Source of the DNA: Thamnidium elegans | Lineage: Eukaryota; Mucoromycota; Mucoromycetes; Mucorales; Mucoraceae | DNA: 64,000 bases | Direction: 5' to 3' | Assembly (NCBI GenBank): GCA_025201345.1 | Contig: JAIXMG010000002.1 | Location: 1,984,001-2,048,000, forward strand | In this document: piece by piece, positions 12,757 through 22,900 of the stretch | Layout of the letters: every line of letters begins with the position of its first letter | Numbering within the stretch: the first letter of the stretch is position 1 | Position numbers and translations under genes: made by a program | The notes under the pieces: model-generated | Databases searched by the model: none | Told to the model about the DNA's origin: nothing | The model's input: only the letters and a program-made list of their open reading frames with translations

Positions 12757-12840
12757 TGTGTATGTATGTGTAGGTGTGTGTGTGTGTAGGTGTGTGTGTG
12801 TGTAGGTGTGTGTGTGTGTGTGTGTTGTGTATGTTGTGTA
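12757..12840. repeat. (TG)n microsatellite
   Basis: Interrupted TG-repeat (blocks of TGTGTG separated by TAGG) between the convergent 3' ends of Psy2 and the small minus-strand gene. A second TG block lies just upstream of that gene's start codon (13303-13330). Confidence 0.9.
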
Positions 12841-12896
12841 TGTAAAACGGGGAATAATATATGTAAAAAAAGAGTTTTTTGTTTTGTTTTTGTTGC

Positions 12897-13289
12897 TTAG
12901 GTACAAGCAACAACCGGGATCAAGTAACCGTGTTCTTCTTCTTCACCTTCTTTACACTTATAATGAGTAGATAATCCAGAAAAGAACAAAGGAGTTAAAG
13001 ATTGAGTATTGATAGAAAGTTTGGGCTTTTTGTTTAAAGATTTTTTGAGTGGTGTTGTGATGGGAGAGTCTAATGCACGTCTTCTAGAATTGGGTATAAC
13101 AGATAAATCAAGTGGTTTGATAGTAGGTCGGGTTTGTGGTAAAACTTGAGTGGTAACTGGAGTGTTGATGATAGGTCGAAATGTATAAGCAGTGGGAATT
13201 ACAGAAGCGAAACAAGATCTGTCATATTCGTCTGAGCTGTAAGTAGTGAAAATAGTGTCAATAGGATTAAAGCGTACATATTTTGACAT
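12897..13289 (-). CDS. Small protein with PP1-docking-like motif
   Basis: Single-exon frame of 130 residues. I do not recognise it by name. At the extreme N-terminus, residues 3-7 (KYVRF) match the RVxF-type protein phosphatase 1 docking consensus, followed by an IFTTYSSDEYDR segment. Similar T-[FY]-S-x-x-[ED]-YDR stretches occur in fungal proteins I cannot name with certainty. The middle is Pro/Thr/Arg-rich and looks disordered (SRRRALDSPITTPLKK), and a short Gly/Glu segment precedes the end. No membrane segment is visible. Its leader carries a CA-repeat (sense strand) ending about 13 nt before the ATG. A role as a phosphatase regulator is inference only. Confidence 0.6.
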   Translation of the reverse strand: MSKYVRFNPIDTIFTTYSSDEYDRSCFASVIPTAYTFRPIINTPVTTQVLPQTRPTIKPLDLSVIPNSRRRALDSPITTPLKKSLNKKPKLSINTQSLTPLFFSGLSTHYKCKEGEEEEHGYLIPVVACT

Positions 13290-13866
13290 TTTTAGTGTGT
13301 TTTGTGTGTGTGTGTGTGTGTGTGTGTGTTTATAATATAAAAATAAAAAGGAAAAAATTAAAAAAGATCTTCCTTTATATATGCATTTTTTTTAAGAAAT
13401 ATATATAAATAAAGTTGCCAAAATCTATTTATAGGATCATTTAGAAAATATGTAGACCAATCACATGATGCTGATCTATTTTTACAAATAACATATATTT
13501 GACATGTAAAAGCCAAGAAGAAAGAAAGAAAGGGCTTTTTTTTCGGGCTTTGAATATAGTAACCCCCTGTTAATTTTTCGTTTTTATTACTTTTTATAGA
13601 ATTATACAAAATATTTTCACTTTGATTCCATTGTGGCTAAAATTAAACTATTTAGATCCACTTATTTAAATAATCTAACATGAATATTATGTCTCTTTGA
13701 AACTAATCGTTCATGACTCCATTGAGAGGAGATGACACTGTCTTGCTCAAATTATTTCTAAAGATTTTTTATTATTTTCAAGTTTTATCATTTGAATCCC
13801 ATCATATTAAAGTTACATGTCAAATTGTGGGTAAAAAAAAAAAAAGAAAATATTTGTTTATTTTGA
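13290..13866. other. Intergenic region with (TG)n tract
   Basis: Spacer between the small gene and the kelch-BTB gene. It holds the (TG)n tract 13303-13330 and several A/T runs. No gene is seen. Confidence 0.5.
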
Positions 13867-14800
13867 TTAAACTTCTACGGTCATATCAGAATTATTGTTT
13901 GTTGTCGATGCATTAATTGGTATTAATTCATTTGTAGCAGGTGTACTACGTTGATTTATTAAATCACTTGTTACAGTATAATTAACCATTTGTTGTTGTT
14001 GGTGGTGATGATGATGATGATGGTGTTGATAATTAGTATTAGTGGAGGAAATATTAGGTTGGGATGTATTATTATTAACATAAATCATGCTATTATTTGT
14101 ATTATTTGAGTTATAAAGTGTATTAGACACATGTCTAGATCTTCCAACTTCAAGTACTGCTTCCTCTGGTACAGAGTCTAAAAACTCATCTCGGATCGAT
14201 TGAGGTAATTCCATCAACATATTTGATTTAAGTATACTACCATAGTTTTGAAACATAAATCCAAGACATAATAGTTTTAATCCAATCTCTTCTGCCATAA
14301 TAGCTTTTTCAAATATTAATCCACAACTTTCAATGGTTAAATGTGATCGATACAATCTTTGACAACAGAGCTTTTTAAGACGGTGTAATAAGTACATGTT
14401 AGCCATCACCAATAATTCACAAATCACTTGCCATGGTTCTTCTCCGTCCAGTCTGTCACTGTAAAGAAATTTAAGAAAGGCCATAATCACTTCGAATGGT
14501 TCCGGTATAGTCATTCTTCTCTCAATGGATTCACACATACCCGATTTATGTATATTTTTAAAGTGTGGCCAACGCGTTAGTAAAATAACTTGGTGTACAA
14601 AGATCTCTTGGCCATCTGAAGCAATAATAGAAAAGTCTGATAGTTCTGGGCTATTTAGCAATTGCACAAATTCTGATGAAAATCTTGGCTCGGCTATATC
14701 ATATAAGCCCAATGATTCTCCATGTATGACTAAAGCATCTCTATACATATTAAAAAAAAAAAAAAAAAAAAAAATTACCGAGTTATAAGTATAAATACAC

Positions 14801-14836
<36 letters not shown>

Positions 14837-16024
14837 GAAATGGTCGTATCCTTGTGGTCTATAAGGATCAGTGTTGCCAAGAAATAAAAGGTTATTAATG
14901 GAAATCTGATTCTGAGCTTCATTTTGTTCACCGGATTTTTCATTAATGATGGTAAAATAGTTCCAACCGCCAACTTCAAAATGTCCGTCGCATTCTTGCT
15001 TTTCCCACTCTAGCGTATCGAGATCTAACATCCATAGACTATATGTGGATTCGGGACTATTTGCCACAGTTGATTTGTTTAAATACCTTCCAAACACCAA
15101 TAGTTTACCGCAAGCTGTATCGCAAAAGTGTTGACTCTTTAATAACACCATCCGCGTGTTACATGTTTGTGCACCGCTTAGTACCAAATGCGGTGTATAA
15201 GGTAACTTTTGAAGGTTGACCATAAATAGATCAGCTACTGTATTACCTTGTTCGTCTTTGCCGGCATAGATGTACATCTTGCTACCCACTAGTGTTGCGG
15301 AATGGTTATATCGAGGGGGCATGTCGTGGTACCGTGTCCATACCATTGTGTTCAAATCGAGTACACATAATTCGTCAAGTACATATGTACCTATTTTTAT
15401 ATGAGTCTTTTGTGTTTGTGTGTGTATGTGTGTTACAATGTATTAAAACGCATATTTACAATCAGAACTTTTAGCAAATCCTCCATAAATAACTAGTTTG
15501 TCTTCAAACACTGTGGCACTGTGTAAATAGCGCGGTGATACACTGCCTGTTATTACTGGTTGGTGCCACGTCGAGGTTTTGAGATTGAATATGTGTACAT
15601 CGCCACAATATTCTTGGTACTCGTTACAACCCCCTACATGATATATATATATATATATATAAGTATTACGTTGTTTAGGTTAATAGTAATAGTAATTATA
15701 CTGTGTGTACCAAATACAATAATTGAATCTCTCCATCTGGTAGCTGTATGTCCGTATCTTTTACAAGGTGGACTTCCAGAAGTACCCTAATTTTTTATTT
15801 TAATATATTTTGGCAGTAAAAAAAAATATATTTTGTTAAAAATCACCAACCACAATAGTTTCCCAGCACATTTGTTTTAAATCAAGATAGTGTAAATCAT
15901 CAGTGACATTACCACCACCTCCAAACACGTATAATCTTTGATCTACTTTGACAAATGAAGGTCTCCATAGTCCAGCTAAATTTTGACCTATTGTCTTTAT
16001 TGGTTGTCCAGGTTTCATTAACAT
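13867..16024 (-). CDS. Kelch-repeat BTB protein (LZTR1-like order)
   Basis: Five exons: 15851-16024, 15702-15786, 15460-15633, 14835-15390 and 13867-14740, giving 620 residues. The N-terminal half has kelch blades (RLYVFGGGGNVTDDLHYLDL, KRYGHTATRWRDSIIVFG, PRYLHSATVFEDKLVIYGG, PRYNHSATLVGSKMYIYAG). It is followed by a BTB domain (about residues 350-460, with LSDFSIIASDGQEIFVHQVIL and FLKFLYSDRL) and a BACK-like helical region. The C-terminus is a low-complexity Asn/Thr tail with eight His and four Gln in a row. The kelch-then-BTB order is that of LZTR1-type Cullin-3 adaptors, so a substrate adaptor role is plausible. The first intron uses an unusual donor (GTTGGT), the least secure junction; the two introns with (TA)n runs start GTATAT and GTATAA. 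Confidence 0.8.
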
Positions 16025-18024
16025 TTTAGGGAATTTATTGTATTATTATTTTTTTTTAAAAAAAGGAAAAAAGAGAGAGAAGGGTTTTTAACAATAACAT
16101 TAACCTTTTTGTTATTTTATTTTTTAAAATTTCCGTTTAACTATCGGATAAAATGATTCAAGGCTAATATCTTCTTATTCTGTGTTATTTTATTACCTAA
16201 TGCAGTATATATAAAAGAATAAATACCCTATTGTTTTTATTATCCTTTTTGATGGTGAGCTTACTGAAAAAAAAAAGTTTAATTGTTATAATTGAATGCG
16301 TAAGTTTTGTTATAGTAATATATATCCCCTCCTCCCTCTCCCCTTTTTTTTTGTCCGGTCTATATATAAAAAGGTAACTGTATACATTACATTAAAACAG
16401 AAGCTTTCCTCTACAACAAAATAATTTTATTTGTATTATGCAAATTACTTATAAATAATCGCAGTAGTTTTTATTGTAGTTATATTACCAAAAAGCCGTT
16501 CATTGTATAGTTTTTAATAGGGTTTATTATATAAATCAATACTGCGAAGCTATTGTTTTTTACCATACTCCCATTAATCTTTTTTCATTCTTCCGACAAT
16601 CGATTTCTATAGTAAAGGTAAGTGTTTTTTTATGTAATGTATTTATGAATATGCTTCTATTGAAATCGATGGAATGTCAAGAATATTGATATTAAAAATG
16701 TTATGAAGGGAGTGATCAAAAAGTTCTATCCATACCCCTTCTTTTTTTATATATCAGCTTTACCGAAAATATGGGTAATCTAAGATCTCGTAACTAAATG
16801 AGGATCTAATTATACTAAGCCAACTTCTTATGGCTGTGATCTCAGCTTTCATATGATCGTTGCTAAGAAACATAATTATTTATAACGAAGAGAGAGAAAG
16901 ATAAAAACTTGGTTATATCTTAAAAATGTATATTTTTATAGACTTGTTAAAATACCATGTTTTTATATACGTATAAACATATTTTTGGTACATTAGATTA
17001 GGTAAGGAAATTTTCATGCAATTTGTTTCTAAGGTAATTTATTCTTTATTGCTTATACCAATTAAAGGAGATAATGATAATAAAGGTACTCATATTATAT
17101 AAAAATAGATTCGATAATCAACGACATTTATCGTATATTTTCTCAAGAAAATGTTTTCATGATGCTTCTTTTTGTAACATATCACAATTTGTCTGAATAT
17201 GGTTAACTATATTTTTTTGTTGTTGTTGCGTATTTTTCTTCCCGGAGGAAAAGGGGGAGAGGATTCCCTTCCCACGGGATCAATCACATTACTGTCAAAG
17301 ATGGGCTCTGCACTCAAAGCTTGAGGTTTTTTTTTCTTCTCTTGGTAACCATGCGGGTATTGTTGAAACTTACCAAGAAAATAGAAAAAAAGTGGCTGGG
17401 ATATTGCATTACATTTCTATTTAACTCGAATGATTTTGTATACAGGATATAAATAAATCATATGCAGGGCTATCCTAAAAACCACTGTCAAAACCGAGCT
17501 TTTCTTTTTTCTAACTTGGTTACTTCCTCCTAAAAAAAACTGTTACTTTTTATATATATCAGTTATTTATAGTGAGAATTAGCCAATAACTTCTTCAAAA
17601 AAAAAAAAAAGCTTGGCTAGACTTGCTTTTCGAGCAAAAAAAAAAAAAAAAATGACTGTGGCGCCACATTAACTAAATATAGAAGTATACCAAGACAACT
17701 CCACACTAGAGTAAAAAAAAAAAAAAAAGCGCAAACATTCACTGTGCAACGTTACTTTAGCATAACGCATCTTTCTCTTTCTCTTTTTTAAAAAAAAAAG
17801 TAGTTGTTTAATCATCTTTTTCTTTTGTAGTAAAACTGTTCAAACAGTGTTCTTCCTCCTCTTTATCACTGTTCTTTTTTGTTGTTAATCTTTCCCCGAT
17901 AGTTCTCGGCGAACCAATATTTTTCTTATCCAGAAACCTAATGAATTATAATAAATATTTTTCTGTAGAACTTTTTTTCTCTTTTCTACTCCTTTTAATA
18001 CACTTTTCTTTTTTTTTTTCTTCA
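16025..18024. promoter_or_regulatory. Long divergent intergenic region
   Basis: Two kilobases between the start codons of the kelch-BTB gene and the Kch1-like gene. No protein, tRNA or snRNA could be recognised on either strand. It contains short A runs at 17600-17720 and T-rich stretches directly before the Kch1-like ATG. Reading frames here are made of homopolymers. Confidence 0.5.
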
Positions 18025-19356
18025 ATGGTAAAATAATTAGTTTTTTTTTTTTTTTTAAAAAAAGGGCAGTCTGATTAACATAACATAACATGAAAAAAAG
18101 GGATGCTGTGGATCTAATAAACCTAAATGGAAACGAGAGATAGTACCTGATCATAAATTTGAAAATGTAAATTTGGATGCGTTTTATGACCCTTCTTGTA
18201 CTACTAGGTTTGGTTATTCATTTGTATTTATAGCGGTTTTGAAAACCATGTGTGTTATTCTAGCAGATTTATACACTGCAGGTAACTAAAAAGCTTTTTG
18301 AAAGGCAAAAAAAGAAAAGAAAAAGAAAACTTATAAAAATTTTTATATACAGTTTCACTTTTGGTTATTGGACAAACTACAGTTACTCCAGCTATTCCAA
18401 CCGAGTACTCAAAATGGATTTTTTTAATTTGTATTATGGTTTCTTACCTACTTATTATTTGGGACTTGATTAAATCTCGACGAATTCTTGCCAGCAGGGA
18501 CATTTCAGGAGCATTTACATCTGCCATAGTCAACAAATACTTATCCATCAAAGACTACCGATACTACTGTTTATTTAAATCGATTAACGCCAACAGCAAA
18601 GGCATTAACAACTATGCATTCTTTATATTCTTTACATTAAAAGGCTGGAAACGTCTTTTACTAGCCGAAGCGCCTCGTCAAGTAATTAATATCGTTACAT
18701 TACAAGCTTTGGTACCACAGTGGTTGAAAATTCGAAACGGTCAGGTTACATTTAACAATGACGCATTAGGTGCCGACCTGATGCAGCAGATTTTGACAGG
18801 TACTATGGCGTTTTCAGTGGTAGTATTTGCTATTTCTTTTTCACTCGTGTGTATTGCAGCAGTTTTGTATATTCCTCTGTTTTGTCACATTCGTGGAAAT
18901 TTAAAAGAGTACTGCTGTCATAAGGTCGATAAAAGAATTTCGGAGATTCTTCGCAGACAAGGTCAAGGTCGTAGAAATAAAAGAGTCCACCCGGAAGTAG
19001 AATCTTTAATAAGCGAAAAGAGTTATATGCGACCTTTGATGGCTCAAAGTAATTCGTCAAGTCCTAGCGTAGCATCATCCTCTGTTGATTGTTTCGAGAA
19101 ATCTCCTTATTTTAAATTTAACGAATTGAATTCTGGTTTAGAATCAAGTTATTTCAATCAACCAAAGTCTCCGCAACAGTTTATGGAAAAGGGTCGACCT
19201 AAACAACATGCCTATCAAAACCGTAGATATCTTACGCCAACCAGTGAGACAACCATACCGTATCAAAATAATAATACTGCCAATTCTTCCATACCATCTT
19301 CCACCTGCGTCAATGAACATCGTTATCAACATAGAAAATATCCTCGTGGATATTAG
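18025..19356 (+). CDS. KCH1: Kch1/Prm6-type low-affinity potassium transporter
   Basis: Exons 18025-18027, 18101-18281 and 18353-19356, giving 395 residues. Kch1-family proteins are fungal plasma-membrane potassium importers needed to activate the Cch1 calcium system. Family motifs are PDHKF (about residues 17-21), YYCLFKSIN, FFIFFTLKGWKRLLLAEAPRQVIN and four or so membrane segments, then a Ser-rich cytosolic tail with CCHKVDKR. The reading frame has a stop just before the second exon and no ATG there. A GTAAAA...AAAAG intron directly after an isolated ATG at 18025-18027 gives the start MGCCGS, which fits family members that begin MGCCG (from memory) and a myristoylation/palmitoylation signal. 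The first exon is therefore inferred. The gene converges on TOR. Confidence 0.85.
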
Positions 19357-19525
19357 ATTCAATTGATTTGAAACTATTGTAAATAATTCTCCATCCCCCC
19401 CCCCCTTTTTTTTTCTTTAAACTGCTTGCTTTTTTTCTTTAAATTTTATTTTTATTTTATTAATACTATTATTTATATATATAAATCTATTTGACATTGA
19501 TTTAGAAACGCTCATTTTTTTGTTT

Positions 19526-19833
19526 TTACCAGAAAGCACACCTGTTTTTTTTTAAAAAAAAGGAAAAAATTAGTATATTTCTTAATCATTTTTTTTTAAA
19601 TATACGTTATATTTACCATCCGACGTAACATTGACATAAATTCTCTAAAGAAGTAGCTTGTTGAATAAGCTTTTCTACTTGAGTCGGTACATCTAATGTA
19701 ACACGAGGATTAAAATCACGGCCTGTCAACTTGTTTGAAACTCTGTTAACAACAGCAATAGCACGAGAGTTTAATAATTCTGGACCTTGAGGATTTTCTA
19801 GATATATATGTTAGAAAATGACCTTTCTTAAAT

Positions 19834-19905
<72 letters not shown>

Positions 19906-22900
19906 GTTTGCAACTGCTTCTACTTCAATACGATTTAATCTTCTACTAACAGAGAAATTTCTATGCCCATCATCTGGCCCATTTTCATGTGCCATATTTT
20001 CAAAACCTCTCATACGTTCATCTAAGATTTTTTTTTTTTAAATTTTTAAACTCTGTCTTTAACAATATATAAACTTACTTTGAGCAGGGCTTTGAGGTTG
20101 AGTATTTAATAGTCTCCAATTGATAAGTGGGTCATAAACAAATGCTTCCAACACAGCCATTAAACTTTCCTTATTATCACGCAACACACGCATAACATGT
20201 TCACAAGTGATACGGAAATTACCTTCAATCCCACTTACTTCCATTGCCTTTACCAACATACGAGTTAAACGGAACGGAATCTTCTCTGGGAATTTTTCAC
20301 GATGCATAGCCACTTCAAAGCAATCACCGAAATCGATATGTACAACCTTACCTGTCACTCGATGGAGCATGAGGTTGGAAGGGTGACGATCGCCCAGACC
20401 AAGTATATAACCTACCATGGACATCACAGCTAAAGATCTGGTATAGTTTGTTCGTCGATCTAACCACGCCTCCGAGTTACGACTCTTTAACCAAAGTACA
20501 TTGTATAAATCTTGTCCGCTGGTCTTTTCAAACGCATATTGTAAGACTTCAACCTTTTGAATCACAGTCAAGTTTTCATACGCAGGCGCCATCTGAAGCA
20601 TAAGTCGGTGTTCAAGGTTCAATAGGATCTTTCGGCTATCTCGGTAATCTCGAATAAGGGTATGTAAAGTATCGGTCTCCGTAACCCAACCGATCAAACC
20701 GGAGTTGGGCGAAAGAGGAACGGCTGGGTAACGTTGGATATTAAGATGTCGTTTAAAGGTTTCGGCATCGTTGGTAAGTAAAGTGTTGACAAGTCCAAAC
20801 AACTGCATGACACGTTCGTCTTGACGAAGATCTTCATGACCCTTTAACAAGTACATATAGTCTTTACTATCACTACCGACAATCGTAAGCTTTCTAGGTC
20901 TTTGCTTGGACGCAATCACACTGAGGCTGGGGTTAAATCGAGCAATACGCACAATGGGCTCGCCACTACGGTAGTAACCAGGCACGCATAATTCTAAATT
21001 ACGTGCTTCCAAGAGTTGAGGTGAAATATATTGAAGTTCAAGGCTGGTCAATTGCGGTAATTGTCTAACGATACGTTTAAATACTTGATAATACAATTCC
21101 CAAGCTTGATTTAAATTATTAAGGTCTCGCGTCTCTTGGTAGCGATGACACCATTCTTGAGCCTCTTGAAGGTCTCGACCAAACGCCTGTACAAATGATT
21201 CTTCACGCATGGTTTCGGGTCCGCGATCTAACATTTGATGCAAAGGTTCCAAGGTGGCAAACATCGCTTCGACGTTTCGGTCTCCGAAATACAATCGGGA
21301 GGCTTCCTCTAATCCTTCGTGCCACATCTCATGCCATAAGATGGCTACACGAATGAGTTCTTGACTCACCATTAACGCTTGCTCTACAAGAACTGGACTG
21401 TGGATCTTCATGCGATCCATAATGACAGAGGTGGCCTTTCTTCGAGGAACACTTTGAGATTTAGAAGCTACAGTAAGTGAATAGACAAGTGCTTGAGGAT
21501 GCTCTCGACCAATATCAGATAACAAGCGGTGAATCAATAAACGAACAGTGGCGTTGGGCGCATGAATACGAGCAATTAATTGTGGAATTACTTGCAACCA
21601 GACATCAATGCTGATCGTACCAAACCCTTCGTTGATGGCAGCACTTACTTCGGCTTGGTAACCGTACTTGAACCATAATGTCAATAAACGTAAAGTATCT
21701 TGAAGAGAGTTTTCTTTAGAGAGTGCAATGGATCTAAAGAAACCTTGGATGGCAGGTACAATATGATGACTAAATATTTGAGGAGGCAAGTTATCGGAAT
21801 GGAGTCGTTCATGATAATCAATAATATCAAAGTTGGCTAAAGCCCATGAATGCCATGCTTTATACCAGTTTTGGTCAAATCGAGTAGCTAATAAGAATGA
21901 AGATAAGATCTCGGGAATAGATTCTTCCGTGAGCTCATAAGAGAGAGCACGTTGCCATTGACCTTGACGAAGATAACATCTACTTAATAAACGTGTATAT
22001 TCGGCTACTTCATCTGTAATACGACTAGGATCAATTGGCATGCTTGCAGCCATTTCATCTGGATTTAAGCCAAGATCGTTTGTCTTTTGAGCAGTGAATT
22101 CTCGCAAGATACTAAGAGCTCTGGTACGAATGGCAGTGGACCGATCAGCAGTTGAAATTGAGGCAGAATCCCACATATGCTTTAACTGAGCATATACAAT
22201 CTTGGGATGAGGAGTTCCTGACCCATCACCGTCTGCTTCCATTAAACTTCTTAACGTCTTTTCAGACAAAGAAAATCTACCGCTCTTACGACACAAGTTT
22301 GCAAACTTGATCCACATTTCCATATCTTCTTGAGGAGAGATAACCATGGTTCTGACACGCAAGATGCGTTGCCATACTTCCACATTCCGTTCGCACCCTT
22401 CTAAACGTTTCACCCATGTTCTACGAATAGCGCTTTGTCTTTCCGTATCATTTGCAGACTGTTTATAAATAATCATTTCCTCCAACTCGGCCAACATTTG
22501 GACTCGAACAACCGTGGTATACGCACGGTTATAACTTTCACCCAACAAAGCAGTTAATTCGGTATCGAGTAGATCACGCGTCTTGTTGATAAACTTTTCT
22601 GCTTCAGCGTATCGGTTACGATGCATGCCCAAGATGGCACGGAAGAAAGTACGATCGGGACTCTCTGGTTTTAAAAGCGCAATGTATTCTTCCATTTGCT
22701 CCCACTGTCCTAAACCCCAGGCGGCTGCAGCGGCAAAGGGAGCCATACTTTTACGGTTATCGGTAGGAGCATGAATCCACTTTTCTTGCGCCAGCGCAGA
22801 TAATTGATCCCATTCACCAAGCGCATGTAAACATCGCATACGACCCAGTGTAATCTCCATCGAGTTGGGGTTCTCCAATTGTTGCGCCTCGTACGCATCC

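Noticed and set aside
17885..18154. Minus-strand frame overlapping the Kch1-like start
   Set aside because: Built from T/A runs; overlaps supported exons of the Kch1-like gene on the other strand.
19617..19625. Apparent premature stop in TOR after CYVGW
   Set aside because: Explained by an intron and a 16-nt last exon that restores GWCAFW.
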